From contig NZ_JAKXMK010000011.1 in assembly GCF_022524485.1 (NCBI RefSeq), forward strand, positions 124,001-188,000: a DNA stretch of 64,000 nucleotides. Reading direction: 5' to 3'. The notes under the pieces are model-generated. The model ran no database searches. It was not told the origin of the DNA and worked only from the letters and a program-made list of their open reading frames with translations. Position numbers and translations under genes: made by a program. Source of the DNA: Pseudonocardia alaniniphila (GTDB lineage Bacteria > Actinomycetota > Actinomycetes > Mycobacteriales > Pseudonocardiaceae). Every line of letters begins with the position of its first letter. The first letter of the stretch is position 1. Shown one piece after another: positions 33,571 to 43,591 of this stretch.

Positions 33571-34473
33571 ATGGCTACCCACCTCGACCCCGGAACCGAC
33601 CAGGCGGCCGTGTCGTGCGCTGGCTCGGGACCAGGGCATGGGCGCCACCTCGACCCGCGCACCGAGCTGAGCGAGTTCCTGCGCACCCGCAGGGCCCGGC
33701 TGAAACCTGCCGACCTGGGGATCGCCGAGTACGGCCGTCGGCGCCGGGTGCAGGGCCTGAGGCGAGAGGAGCTGGCGCACCTCGCCGGGGTCTCTGTGGC
33801 GTACTACACGCGCCTCGAACAGGGCAACGCCCGCAACGTCTCGGTCCAGGTGCTGGACGCGATCTCCGGTGCGCTCAAGCTCTCCGACGCGGAGCACACC
33901 CACCTGCTGCACCTCGCCAAGCCGAAGCAGCACAAGCGCAGGCCCGCACCGCAGCGCCAGCAGGTGCGGCCCGCGCTGCTGGAACTGCTGACGGCGATCG
34001 AGGGCGTACCGGCATACGTGTGGGGCCGCCGCTCCGATGTGCTGGCGTGGAACCGCATGGCGTCCGCGGTATTCGGCGACTGGGCGGCACGTGCTCCGCA
34101 GGATCGGAACTGGGCCAGGATCGCTTTCCTCGACCCGGTGGCCCGGCGGCTCTTCGCCGACTGGGGGGCCAAGGCTTCCGACGTGGTGGGGCACCTGAGG
34201 CTGGACGCCGGCCAGCACGCCGACGATCCCCTGCTCGCGGAGCTGATCGGGGAGCTGTGCACGAAGAGCGAGGACTTCCGGACCATGTGGACTGCCCACG
34301 ACGTCAAGAAGAAGTCGCACGGCAGCATGCGGTTGATGCACCCGCTGGCGGGTGAGCTGACGTTGCGCTACGAGACCTTCACGCTCCCCGGTGACGAGGA
34401 GCAGTCACTGGCGATCTACCACGCCGAGCCGGGTTCGGCGTCGGAAGAAGCGCTGCGCCTGCTGGAGGGCTGA
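33571..34473 (+). CDS. XRE-type regulator with MmyB-like ligand-binding domain
   Basis: The 300-residue protein has an N-terminal helix-turn-helix (LSEFLRTRRARLKPADLGIA, RRRRVQGLRREELAHLAGVSVAYYTRLEQGNARNVSVQVLDAISGAL) and a C-terminal MmyB-like PAS domain (YVWGRRSDVLAWNRMASAVFGDW, ELTLRYETFTLPGDEEQSLAIYHAEPGS). These regulators often control a neighbouring dehydrogenase or reductase and may bind fatty acids. GTGGAGGC precedes ATG 33571. It is divergent from the alcohol dehydrogenase, a likely target. Confidence 0.92.
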   Translation: MATHLDPGTDQAAVSCAGSGPGHGRHLDPRTELSEFLRTRRARLKPADLGIAEYGRRRRVQGLRREELAHLAGVSVAYYTRLEQGNARNVSVQVLDAISGALKLSDAEHTHLLHLAKPKQHKRRPAPQRQQVRPALLELLTAIEGVPAYVWGRRSDVLAWNRMASAVFGDWAARAPQDRNWARIAFLDPVARRLFADWGAKASDVVGHLRLDAGQHADDPLLAELIGELCTKSEDFRTMWTAHDVKKKSHGSMRLMHPLAGELTLRYETFTLPGDEEQSLAIYHAEPGSASEEALRLLEG

Positions 34474-34663
34474 GGCGCGGACGCCTTCCGGGACCGGTCG
34501 CGCGGGAGTGAGCCCGGACAGTGTGGGGTCAGGCTCAGTCGCACTCGCCGCAGAGTGTGGCGGTGACATGGTGGAGGCGGCGTCCGGGGCTCGCTGACGG
34601 TCAGCGCTGCGGATGGGTGTCACGAAGCCACCGGCCGTCGCGTTCGTGAGTCGCGTGGAGGCC

Positions 34664-35512
34664 ATGGTGGGTGGGGCACCCGAGAATGTCGAGGATTCGG
34701 CGAGCAGGGCAGACGGGTTCACCCGGCGCGTCGTCGATGGCGTAGCGATCACGCAGTGCGATCCGCCGGGAATCCATCGCGCTCCGATGCTGCTGGTCCA
34801 TGGTGGATGCCACGGCGCGTGGCAGTGGGAACCGTGGCTCCCCTGGCTCGCCCGTTCCGGGCGCACCGTGATGGCCATCGATTGGTTCTCCCACGGCATG
34901 TCACGCCGGCTCGAGCATGACGAGTGGGTGCACCGCGGCATTCTCGATGTTCGGACGGAGGTCGGGGTCGGCGTGGATCAGGCCCCCGGACGTCCGGTCC
35001 TGATCGGTCACAGCATGGGTGGGTTGGCGTCGCTGGCGTACGCGATCAGTCACCCGGGGCGCGTCGCGGCTCTGGTGCTGCTCAGTCCGGTGGTGCCGGC
35101 CCGATTCGGCGGAGCCCCGATCGAGGTCCCGGTCGACCGCGGGCGCCTCTGGCCGGTCCCGCCGCCGGAGATCGCCCGGCAGCTCTGGTTCGAGACGGCT
35201 CCCGAGGCGCACCTCGCGACGATCTACAGCCGGCTCCAGCCGGAGTCGTCCCAGGCGGTGTGGGAGGCCACCCGCTGGACCGCCGAACTCGCTGTCGACG
35301 CTCTCGACGTGCCCGTGCTGGTGGTGGTCGGCGCCCGCGACCGGCTCACCCCGCCGGACGTCGTCGCCGGCCTCGCCGAGGGCATCGGAGCTGCGTTCAT
35401 CACCCTCGATGGCGTCGGCCACGGCGTCGTCTTCGACCCGGGCTGGCCGGCACTGTGCGAGCGCATCGACGGGTGGCTCAGGGCCGTCGAGGAGCCCGGC
35501 AGGGAAAGCTGA
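34664..35512 (+). CDS. alpha/beta hydrolase
   Basis: The 282-residue hydrolase has oxyanion loop LLVHGGCHGAWQWEPW, nucleophile elbow LIGHSMGGLASL, acid in VVGARDRLTPPDV and His in LDGVGHGVVFDPGW. The HGGCHG-x-W pattern resembles esterases and hydroxynitrile-lyase-like hydrolases. The start is uncertain: ATG 34664 has GGAG only three bases upstream, and ATG 34613 would add 17 residues. Substrate unknown. Confidence 0.87.
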   Translation: MVGGAPENVEDSASRADGFTRRVVDGVAITQCDPPGIHRAPMLLVHGGCHGAWQWEPWLPWLARSGRTVMAIDWFSHGMSRRLEHDEWVHRGILDVRTEVGVGVDQAPGRPVLIGHSMGGLASLAYAISHPGRVAALVLLSPVVPARFGGAPIEVPVDRGRLWPVPPPEIARQLWFETAPEAHLATIYSRLQPESSQAVWEATRWTAELAVDALDVPVLVVVGARDRLTPPDVVAGLAEGIGAAFITLDGVGHGVVFDPGWPALCERIDGWLRAVEEPGRES

Positions 35513-35804
35513 TCGCGAAGTATCAGCAGAGCTGGATGCTGAGTGGCCGCCAAATTCTTGTGAATCTTCGGGTGCAACCCGCACAAAAAGGAAGAATTCC
35601 TTGGCGAGCGGCTACGAGAAGAGAATCGTCGGTGGCATGACGACGTGATCGCCCCGGGGGACGCGCGCCGGCTACCGAGCGCCGGCGCGGGACACCGCGC
35701 CGTTCAGAGGCATATCGGACGGCGGTCAACGGTCATCCACGACATGGAATACGCCGCTCGAGCTCGGCGACCGGCTGGGAGTGAAAACCAGGAGAGAGGC
35801 CCTG

Positions 35805-36917
35805 ATGACGGGAACACCCCAGAGAGCACTGGGTTTCTTCGCCGGTGGTGCTGATTTCGCGACACTGTCGGAGATCGCCGAGGCGGCGCGTGCCGGGCTG
35901 GCGCCCGACGTGCGCGACTTCCTCGACGGGGGCGCCGGGCGGGAGGTGACGTTGGGGCGCAACCGGGATGCGTTCGAGCGCTGGGCCTACCGTCCGCGGG
36001 TCATGACCGGGTTGGGCGTGCCGGACATGGCCACGTCCTTTCTCGGCATCGGCCTGGGAATCCCGGTGCTGACCGCGCCGTTCGGCGCGGATGGGTTGTT
36101 TCATCCCGAAGGGCACTGTGCAGTGGCTCGGGCGAATGCGGCCGAGGGCGTGGTCAGCATCGTGCCCGAGGGAGGTACGCACGCTATCGAGACGGTCGCG
36201 GCGGCCGCGCCGGCGGCCACCCGGATCGCCCAGCTGCACCCCATGGGCGACCCCTCGAACTTCGATGCGATGTTGCGTCGGATCGAGGACGCCGGTTACG
36301 ACGCGGTGTGTGTGACCGTCGACTGCCCGACCACCGGTTGGCGTGAGGGCAACCGGCGTAACAGGTTCGATCTGGACCCAGCTGTCATCACCGGTAACTA
36401 TCCCGCTGGTGGTCGTGTCGCGTTCGAGGAGGTTTTCGGGCAGCTGGTCACCCGCACCGAGCCGGTGTGGACGTGGGCGCAGCTCGGTGAGCGGATGACG
36501 GTGACGCGGCTGCCGTGGATGGCAAAGGGCGTCCTGACCGCTGAATCCGCGTCGGCGGCGGTGGACGCCGGTGCGTCCGCGGTCCTGGTGTCCAACCACG
36601 GCGGGCGTCAGCTCGATGGGGCGCCCGCAGCGTTGGATCAGCTGCCTGAGATCGCTGCGGCGGTCGGTGGCCGTGCACAGATCGCACTCGACAGCGGTAT
36701 CCGTTCGGGCAGCGACGTAGTCACCGCGCTGGCCCTCGGCGCCGACGCCGTCGTGATCGGCCGGCTCGCGGCCTACGGGCTTGCGGCGGCCGGCGAGGCC
36801 GGGGTCCGGCGCGTCCACCAGCTCGTGCGTGAAGAGATGCAGACGATCCTCACATTGCTGGGCGTCGGCAGCGTGCGTGATCTCGGCCCGGAGTTCCTGC
36901 AGAATGTTCAGCTGTGA
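35805..36917 (+). CDS. FMN-dependent alpha-hydroxy-acid dehydrogenase/oxidase-like protein
   Basis: The 370-residue TIM barrel has the family signature SNHGGRQLDGAPAALDQLPEI with catalytic His and Arg, DSGIRSGSDVV, GADAVVIGR and TVDCPTTGWREGNRRNRF. Two substrate tyrosines appear replaced: the N-terminal DY-x-x-GGA reads DFLDGGA, and FQLY reads AQLH. The substrate may therefore differ from lactate, glycolate or mandelate. ATG 35805 follows GAGAGAGG. GTGA overlap couples it to the RidA gene. Confidence 0.9.
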   Translation: MTGTPQRALGFFAGGADFATLSEIAEAARAGLAPDVRDFLDGGAGREVTLGRNRDAFERWAYRPRVMTGLGVPDMATSFLGIGLGIPVLTAPFGADGLFHPEGHCAVARANAAEGVVSIVPEGGTHAIETVAAAAPAATRIAQLHPMGDPSNFDAMLRRIEDAGYDAVCVTVDCPTTGWREGNRRNRFDLDPAVITGNYPAGGRVAFEEVFGQLVTRTEPVWTWAQLGERMTVTRLPWMAKGVLTAESASAAVDAGASAVLVSNHGGRQLDGAPAALDQLPEIAAAVGGRAQIALDSGIRSGSDVVTALALGADAVVIGRLAAYGLAAAGEAGVRRVHQLVREEMQTILTLLGVGSVRDLGPEFLQNVQL

Positions 36918-37291
36918 TCGTTCGTCTGCCCGGGCAGCTGCCCGCGATCTCCGGGGCCGTGGTGCACGCCGGCGTGATCTACACAGCCGGGATCGTCGCC
37001 CCGTCGGTGCTCACCGGTGCCCCGGCGGGGATCGCCGAACAGGCAACCGAGGTCCTCGACCTGCTCGAGGACGTGCTCCATCGGGCAGGCGGTGAGCTCG
37101 CCTCGGTGCTGCGCGTGGAGGCCTACCTCGCCGATCCCGCCGACATGCAGGTGTGGAACGGCGCCTTCACCGCAAAGTGGCCTTCGGCACCGCCCGCCCG
37201 CACCACCGTCGCCCTGACGCTGGCGGCACCCGGCGCGCTCATCGAGGTGCAGGCCATCGCCGCCGTGACGCACGCGCCGAGCAGCGGTTGA
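36914..37291 (+). CDS. RidA/YjgF-family imine deaminase
   Basis: The 125-residue RidA protein has the N-terminal strand region (VVHAGVIYTAGIVAP), GIAEQATEVLDLLEDVLHRAGGELASVLRVEAYLAD and PPARTTVALTLAAPGALIEVQAIA, with the conserved Arg (PPART) that binds the imine carboxylate. RidA hydrolyses reactive enamine/imine intermediates to ketones. It starts with GTG overlapping the FMN oxidase stop, so the two are made together, which suggests the oxidase yields an imine. Confidence 0.92.
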   Translation: MIVRLPGQLPAISGAVVHAGVIYTAGIVAPSVLTGAPAGIAEQATEVLDLLEDVLHRAGGELASVLRVEAYLADPADMQVWNGAFTAKWPSAPPARTTVALTLAAPGALIEVQAIAAVTHAPSSG

Positions 37292-38021
37292 GTTTCTGCG
37301 ACGACTGCCGCGAAACCGCCCATGGATACACCGCCGCCTGACTTCTTCGTGATCCCCGGCCGGCCGACGGGATGGTGTTCACCCTGATCGGGCCCGCCTG
37401 TCCAGCCGGGACCTGAGCTGGGCGAGCTGCGCGAGGCGACGGGCACGTCGGCCGCGCTCGTGATCGCACAGCTCGCAAGTTCGGATGCTGCGGCTGCCAC
37501 GTTCGTGCCGGCTGCGACGGCGGAACTCGACCCTGCACGACCGAGTCGGCCGCAGGCATTTAGTGTCCTCTCGAACCCGACAACGCGGGCGTGCGTCTGG
37601 TGACGGGCGTCAGGGGCGAGGTCGTCCCAACGCGCCGTCGGTGACGGAGGCCCCCATTGACTCTTCGAACACGTCGAGCGGCGCACCGACATCGTCGGGG
37701 CGGGGACGCCAGTCGGTCGTCCCGGAGCTACGCTCAGTGGCGGTGTGCTGGGGAGGCTGGTCGGTGATGGTTCGTCGACGACCTCGAACGAGCCCTGACG
37801 GGCGCACCTGGCCGGCCTGGACATCCCCTCTTCGCTCGTGGGAGCTCGGGTGAGACCCGGCGTGACGCAGCCCTGCTCGACATCTTCGGCCCGACCACGA
37901 ACGTCCTTGTTGTGCCTTGCGTCCACGTCATTGGCTGGATCTCGGGCCGATTCAAGGCTGGTAGACAACTCGACTGAGGCGCTCGGACCCGACGCCGGCA
38001 TGCACTCGGAATAAGGACACC
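37292..38021. other. 730-bp region without a supported gene
   Basis: There is no complete gene. From about 37408 to 37602 the plus strand reads open with protein-like composition (PGPELGELREATGTSAALVI, AQLASSDAAAATFVPAATAE) but lacks a start, and the region near 37610-37800 has similar stretches on the minus strand. I take these as decayed coding remnants of unknown origin. Confidence 0.35.
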
Positions 38022-39371
38022 TTGGACGAGAACCAGAGGGTAAGGGCGCACGCCGTCGGTGACCAGGATGAGTCGAGGGGGACCTCGGCCGTCTCCGTCG
38101 ACGAGGTACGCGATCACGCCACGCGTCGGCGGTGGCGGGTGCCCAGTTTCGAGTTGAACGCCGTCGCGCTGATGTCGGCGACCGCGATCACCGGTGTCGT
38201 CGGGTTGGCGTTCTGGGCAGTCGCGGCGCGGCTGCCGCCCTCGGAGGTCGGGCGCGCGTCGGCCGTCTTGTCGACCGCCACGATGCTGTCGCAACTGTCC
38301 AGCTCCAACATGGGCGTCCTGTTCGGTCGCGTCCTCGCCGCCGCAGGCGTGAAGTCACGTCGTCTGGTCCTCGGCGGGTATGGCATAGCGGTCGCCCTGA
38401 GTCTCGTCCTCGGCGCCGTATTCGTGCTCATCATCCCCAACCACCTCCTGGCCGGGACTGTCGAGAAATTCACGTTCCCGCTGCTCGTGGCACTTTTCTC
38501 GCTGTTCGCCCTGCAGGACTGGGTGTTGACCGGCATTCGCAAAGCGGTCTGGATACCCGTCGAGCAACTGTTGTTCGCGATCGCCAAGCTCGGCTTACTG
38601 GTGCTTTTCTCCGTATGGGCGCTGCACAACGGCATCATCCTGGCCTGGATGCTGCCGTGCCTGCTCGCCGTGCTGGTCGTGAACGCGGTGCTGCTGGGGC
38701 GGACGCTCCCGCGCCGCAGAGAGCCCGTGGCGGCGGACATGCCCGATCGCCGTGGCCTCACCAGGATCTTCCTGGCGGAGTACGCAACGGGTGCGGTGAT
38801 GTACGTGGTGCCGCTCACCCTGCCGCTCCTGGTGGTGGCGGTCCTCGGGACCGAGGCCAACGCCTATTACGCGGTGCCGTGGCTGATCGGCGAGTCGCTC
38901 GGTCTTCTGATCTACAACATCAGTTCGTCGTACCTGGTCGAGGCGGCACACGACAAGCAACGCATCGCCGCGTTGATGGCCCGGACGATCCGGCTGATCG
39001 CTCTGGTCGCCGTGCCGGGCGTCGCCGTGGTGGTGATCGCCGCGCCCTGGATCCTCTCAATCATGGGACCCGAGTACGCCGACCAGGGATCCACGGTCCT
39101 GCGCTTGATGGTCGTGGCCGTCCTCTTCAGCACCGTTTCCACCCTGTATGTGGCGATCTGCCGGATCCAGTTGCAGATGGCACGGGTGGTTGTCATCGAA
39201 GCGATGATTGCGGTGCTCGTCATCGGCCTTGCGGTCGCGCTCATACGTCCGCTGGGCATCGCCGGCGTCGGTCTGGGCTACCTGGTCGCGGAACTCATCG
39301 TCGCCGTCGCGACGATTCGACCGTTGGTCCGGTTCCTGCGAGCGAACCAGTTCTCGTTCCGCCAAAGGTGA
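38022..39371 (+). CDS. MOP-superfamily polysaccharide flippase
   Basis: The 449-residue protein has about twelve membrane segments and the layout of Wzx/RfbX-like oligosaccharide flippases (LMSATAITGVVGLAFWAVAA, RLPPSEVGRASAVLSTATM, LLIYNISSSYLVEAA, LRLMVVAVLFSTVSTLYVAI). It likely moves lipid-linked glycan precursors across the membrane. It starts at TTG 38022. The next gene, a CelD-like acetyltransferase, supports a role in extracellular polysaccharide. Confidence 0.88.
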   Translation: MDENQRVRAHAVGDQDESRGTSAVSVDEVRDHATRRRWRVPSFELNAVALMSATAITGVVGLAFWAVAARLPPSEVGRASAVLSTATMLSQLSSSNMGVLFGRVLAAAGVKSRRLVLGGYGIAVALSLVLGAVFVLIIPNHLLAGTVEKFTFPLLVALFSLFALQDWVLTGIRKAVWIPVEQLLFAIAKLGLLVLFSVWALHNGIILAWMLPCLLAVLVVNAVLLGRTLPRRREPVAADMPDRRGLTRIFLAEYATGAVMYVVPLTLPLLVVAVLGTEANAYYAVPWLIGESLGLLIYNISSSYLVEAAHDKQRIAALMARTIRLIALVAVPGVAVVVIAAPWILSIMGPEYADQGSTVLRLMVVAVLFSTVSTLYVAICRIQLQMARVVVIEAMIAVLVIGLAVALIRPLGIAGVGLGYLVAELIVAVATIRPLVRFLRANQFSFRQR

Positions 39372-39647
39372 TCGCTGGTACAAGTCCTTCCCTTCGGGCG
39401 TCGAGAGCAGCAAGGTCCATCTGTTGTGGTTCGCCAGAGTCGGCGCGCGGTTGATCCGAACCCGGACAGATGCCCCAGACGGGGACTAATCGACGTCGGG
39501 TCGCTACGGTGGGTAGGCACCAGACGATGCGGCAAGATCGAGGGAGCTTCACATGAGGGCGACAGGCTGTGCTGTCCGCCACGGATGTCCGCGACGAGGT
39601 TCTCGACGTGGGATGTGGCCCGTCTGCACGGTTGTGTCGGGGTCGTA

Positions 39648-40835
39648 GTGCTCGAGGTAAGTCGGCTGTCCTCTCGCGAAGCCGTGGAGAAGATCCGCGA
39701 GGAGTGGACCGAGCTTCAGGACCGCAGCGAAAGCGTCAACCCGTTCGTCGGGCCGGAGTGGACGATCCACTGGATGCGATCTCTCATGCCCCGAACCGAC
39801 GAGGCGTGGATCCTGACCGTCCGCGATGCCGGGCGGCTCGTCGGTGTCGCGCCGATGCATCTGCGCACGTACCGGCTCGGGATCCGCAGGCTGCAGATGA
39901 TCGGAACCGGCTCGCCGTGGGTGGGTCCGTTCGAGGCTCCTGCCGTGCTCGCCGCGCAGCCGCAGGGCCGCCAGGTGGCACGTGCGCTGATCGAATACCT
40001 CGCCACGCAGCAACGCGCGTGGCATCTGGTCACGGTCGCGCTGGGGGAGAGCGGCGATTGGCTGGAGCCGGGGTGGCTCACGGCGCCGGACTTCACGGTC
40101 GTGGCTTACAAGGCCACCCCCTTCGTCGTCCTGCCCCTGCCCCTCGCACCTCGCGGACCCTCCGAAGGGAGGCGCAACCTCAAGGAAGCTGTCCGGCGGG
40201 CACGCAACCGGCTCACGAAGCGATTCGGGGCCGACGGCTGGCAGGTCGAGGGCATCACCGAGCCCGATGCGATCCGGTCTGCCGCGGAGGAGCTCTTCGC
40301 GTTGCACCGGGCCCGCTCGGAGTTCAGGGCGCGCGGCGACGAGCACGCCGACGTGCTCGCTGATCCTCGTGTGCGCGCCTACGTCCTCGACGTGATCGCC
40401 GATCTCGCGCAACGCCGCCGCGTCACCGTCTACCGGCTCGTGGCCGAGGGACAGACGCTGGCAGCTCAACTCGTGCTCAACACGGGCACGGCCGCATTCA
40501 TCTCCCTCTCGGGGTTCCGCTCCGATGCCTGGGACTACTCCCCGACCAACTACCTGCAATGGATCGCGGTCACCGAAGCCGGGGAGCGTGGGATCGCCGA
40601 GGTCAACTTCTCGTCGTGGCCCACCCAGGCAAAGCTGCGCTGGAGCCGGCTCGTGCGGTCCACTCCGGAGTTCGTCGTGATCGGACCCAGCCGGTTCGCA
40701 AAGCTGGTGGCGGCGCCCGCGTTCCTCACGGCGTCCGCAATGACCGGCTATCGGCGCGAACTGGGCGTGGCCACCGTCGGCCAACTGTTCAAGCGCGTGG
40801 AACGCAACCGATCCGCAGACCGTCCCGCCTCCTGA
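39648..40835 (+). CDS. GNAT/CelD-like acyltransferase for exopolysaccharide
   Basis: The roughly 395-residue protein of the BioF2-like/FemAB GNAT group has an N-terminal half with NPFVGPEWTIHWMRSLMPRTDEAWILTVRDAGRLVGVAPMHL and a C-terminal acetyltransferase domain RVTVYRLVAEGQTLAAQLVLNTGTAAFISLSGFRSDAWDYSPTNYLQWIAV. Relatives (CelD, BcsL) act in cellulose or capsule synthesis. The start is uncertain; GTG 39648 directly precedes the first conserved strand, and 276 bp separate it from the flippase. Confidence 0.82.
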   Translation: MLEVSRLSSREAVEKIREEWTELQDRSESVNPFVGPEWTIHWMRSLMPRTDEAWILTVRDAGRLVGVAPMHLRTYRLGIRRLQMIGTGSPWVGPFEAPAVLAAQPQGRQVARALIEYLATQQRAWHLVTVALGESGDWLEPGWLTAPDFTVVAYKATPFVVLPLPLAPRGPSEGRRNLKEAVRRARNRLTKRFGADGWQVEGITEPDAIRSAAEELFALHRARSEFRARGDEHADVLADPRVRAYVLDVIADLAQRRRVTVYRLVAEGQTLAAQLVLNTGTAAFISLSGFRSDAWDYSPTNYLQWIAVTEAGERGIAEVNFSSWPTQAKLRWSRLVRSTPEFVVIGPSRFAKLVAAPAFLTASAMTGYRRELGVATVGQLFKRVERNRSADRPAS

Positions 40836-40840
40836 GGTCG

Positions 40841-42163
40841 TCACCGTGTAGTGGGGGTCGGCGATCCAGGAGGTGCCAGCGGTATCCCCGGGTAGACATG
40901 ATCGAGCACTTTCAGCAGCAGCACGTTCGCCGTGTGCTCACTGTCGAGCGACACGGTCAAATTCGTCCATATCACGAGCGTCACCTTGTTGTCGGGGTCG
41001 TAGCCGATGAAGGAGTTGAACCCGGGTAGCTCGCCACCGTGGAAGTACATGGAACCGTTCGGCGCGAAGCGCTGCTGCGAAATGCCGTACCCGTACTGCT
41101 GGCCGTCCGGATTGGCTGGATCCTCGGGTTGCACGCTGTCGAGCCACTGCCGCTGGAAATCGGCATTGAATACCCGGCCTTCGACCAGTGCCCGGATCCA
41201 GGTGGCCAGGTCCGTGGCGGTGGCGACGGCGCCTCCCGCGGCCGAGGCGTAGGACGAGTTCTGGTTGGTGTAGTCGGTGGGCTGGAGTGTTCCGGCTCTG
41301 GCGGCGGCCTGCATGTCAGGCGGGTAGGGGGCGTCTACCAGGGCGAACGCGGATCCGCCGTACATATAGCCGTGGGAGTAAGGGTCAGGGATCGAGGTGG
41401 AGTCGATCGCCGGCAGCATGATCTGTTGCAGGCCCTGCGGAGCGAACAGTCGGTCCTGGAGGCTTGTGGCCAAGGGTTTGCCGTCGATCTTCTCGGCAAC
41501 CAGGCCGAGCAGTGCGTAATTGGTGTTGTTGTAGGCGTATTCGGCGCCGGGTGGGAAATCTGGCGGGCGCTGGAATGCAATGGCCAATACTTCCTGTGGC
41601 GTCCAGACCCTCGTCGGGTCGGCATCGAGAGCGGCAGAAAGCTCGGGCGCGTCCGTGTAGTTGTACAGGCCGCTGCGCATCGTCAGCAGTTGGGCGAGGG
41701 TGATGTTCTCGCCGTTGGGCACGTCAGGAACGTAGCGCGACACCGGATCGGTGAACTGGAGCTTGCCTTCCTGCGCCATGAGAACGATGGCTGCCGCTGT
41801 CATCGTCTTGGTGTTCGAGGCGATCCGGAACCAGGTGTCAGCGCCGGGCGGCGACTCGGTGCCCCGCAGCGTGGTGCCGGAGACAGTGGTGAAATCACCC
41901 TGGGGGGTGCGGAGCACGACCACGGCGCCGGGAATCAAGAGCTCCTTGGCGGTTGCATCGACGGTGGCCTGAAGCGCGGCCGGGTCGATCGTCTTGAGCA
42001 CGGACGGGCCTGCCGGCGCGGTGGCCGTGGGAGCGGACCCTGTCGACTCCGGCGTGGAGTTCGCCGCGCAGCCTGCGGTCGCCAACAGGACCGCGCAGAC
42101 GGCGAGCCGCATGAGCCGGCCGCGTCGGTGTCGTCGCCGGGATTCTCCGATGCCCGTCTGCAT
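40841..42163 (-). CDS. serine beta-lactamase-like lipoprotein (class C/PBP4* type)
   Basis: The 440-residue secreted lipoprotein has lipobox ATAGC at about Cys32. Penicillin-binding motifs are intact: S-x-x-K in FRIASNTKTMTAAAI, Y-x-N in YAYNNTNYALLG and the H-x-G motif in YFHGGELPGFNSF. It is probably a D-alanyl-D-alanine carboxypeptidase or esterase on the outer face of the membrane. AGGAGAATGAA precedes ATG 42163. Compare the paralogue at 57613, where these residues are lost. Confidence 0.9.
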   Translation of the reverse strand: MQTGIGESRRRHRRGRLMRLAVCAVLLATAGCAANSTPESTGSAPTATAPAGPSVLKTIDPAALQATVDATAKELLIPGAVVVLRTPQGDFTTVSGTTLRGTESPPGADTWFRIASNTKTMTAAAIVLMAQEGKLQFTDPVSRYVPDVPNGENITLAQLLTMRSGLYNYTDAPELSAALDADPTRVWTPQEVLAIAFQRPPDFPPGAEYAYNNTNYALLGLVAEKIDGKPLATSLQDRLFAPQGLQQIMLPAIDSTSIPDPYSHGYMYGGSAFALVDAPYPPDMQAAARAGTLQPTDYTNQNSSYASAAGGAVATATDLATWIRALVEGRVFNADFQRQWLDSVQPEDPANPDGQQYGYGISQQRFAPNGSMYFHGGELPGFNSFIGYDPDNKVTLVIWTNLTVSLDSEHTANVLLLKVLDHVYPGIPLAPPGSPTPTTR

Positions 42164-42698
42164 TTCATTCTCCTGCCGATCGACAGAGATCCATCCTGAT
42201 CTTCAGCTGGTCCGGGTCGGTGAAATCAGCCACGATGGAGCAATCCGGGCGGCGAAGGTGCCGCCGACCGGGCGGCGAATTGCAACGCTCATCCCTCGCG
42301 TAGGTGAATTACATGCTTGGCATTACGCTCGGCGACATCGTCGTGCAACGGCCAGGGCGGCACGTGGTCGCCGTACGGATCTCGCGGTGACGCGATCGTC
42401 AGCACGCGATATCTCCTTGAATGGCACCTGCTATCGATCGTTCCTTGCCTGCCGAAATCAGCGTCGATAGATCAGGTCTGGTTTCAGCGTCACCGCTACG
42501 TCATCGCTGAGCGAGCCGCCGATCTCATCCTGCACAGTTCGCATTCCCGCTGAGGGCATGTACGCGGGTCGGGCGTCACTTCACCCGCCGCGGGTGATGA
42601 GCTGGGCCACCGGCCGGTCAACGCTGGTTTCGAGTGATCGACCTGCCGGTCCCGACACGGTGGGGATGACCCGGGCCATTCGGATGAGGGGATACGTC
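42164..42698. other. 535-bp intergenic region
   Basis: I found no supported gene. A short open stretch from ATG 42312 (MLGITLGDIVVQRPGRHVVA) ends after about 26 codons. The right part contains GAGGGG serving the gene at 42699. Confidence 0.35.
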
Positions 42699-43442
42699 GT
42701 GAAGATCGTCGTGATCGGTGGGACCGGGCTCATCGGGTCGAAGCTGGTGGCCGTGCTGGGGGAGCACGGGCATGAGGCGGTGCCGGCTGCCCCGAGCACC
42801 GGCGTGAACACGATGACCGGCGAGGGCCTTGCGGAGGTGCTCGACGGTGCGGCGGTCGTGGTGGACGTGTCGAACTCTCCGTCGTTCGCCGACGACGCGG
42901 TGATGGAGTTCTTCCGGACCGCCACCACGAACCTTCTCGGGTACTCCGCGAAGGCGGGAGTCACGCACTACGTGGCGCTGTCGGTGGTGGGCACCGAGAG
43001 GCTGTCGGAGTCGGGCTACTTCCGCGCGAAGATCGTCCAGGAGAAGCTGATCCGCGAGTCGGGCCTGCCGTACTCGATCGTGCATGCCACCCAGTTCTTC
43101 GAGTTCGTCAAGACGATCGCGGACTTCAGCACGGTCGATGGCACGGTCCACCTGCCGCCGGTTCTGATCCAGCCGATGGTGTCCGACGACGTCGCCGCTG
43201 CGGTGGGTCGCGTCGCGGAGGAGGAGCCGCTGCACGGGATCCGCGAGATCGCCGGCCCCGGGCAGTTCCGGCTCGACGAGTTGGTGCGCATCGGCCTCGA
43301 GGCCAAGGGCGATCCCCGGGAGGTCGTCGCCGACGAGCGGGCCCTCTACTACGGGGTGCGGCTGGGCGAGCGGACGCTGCTCCCTGGGCCGGACGCACAG
43401 CTCGGGGAGATCACCTTCGAGGAGTGGCTCGCCCGGCAGTGA
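42699..43442 (+). CDS. NmrA/atypical-SDR NAD(P)-binding protein
   Basis: The 247-residue Rossmann protein starts VKIVVIGGTGLIGSKLVAVL at GTG 42699, with GAGGGG eight bases upstream. It lacks the usual YxxxK of classical SDRs, but has YFRAKIVQEKLIRESGLPYSIVHATQFFEFV, the hallmark of the NmrA/NAD(P)H-binding group of sugar-epimerase-like proteins. A role as redox sensor or quinone reductase is possible. Confidence 0.88.
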   Translation: MKIVVIGGTGLIGSKLVAVLGEHGHEAVPAAPSTGVNTMTGEGLAEVLDGAAVVVDVSNSPSFADDAVMEFFRTATTNLLGYSAKAGVTHYVALSVVGTERLSESGYFRAKIVQEKLIRESGLPYSIVHATQFFEFVKTIADFSTVDGTVHLPPVLIQPMVSDDVAAAVGRVAEEEPLHGIREIAGPGQFRLDELVRIGLEAKGDPREVVADERALYYGVRLGERTLLPGPDAQLGEITFEEWLARQ

Positions 43443-43591
43443 GCGCGAACCGATCAGGACCGCTGCTCGAGACGGTCGGTCCGGTGGGTCGGGGTGGCGC
43501 CGCTGACCACCGATGAGCTGAAGCAAACTGGCCGCACCGGCACCCTCTCGTGGTTCTCCGTCCGGGGTGCGACGTGAAGGGCGAGGAGTAG

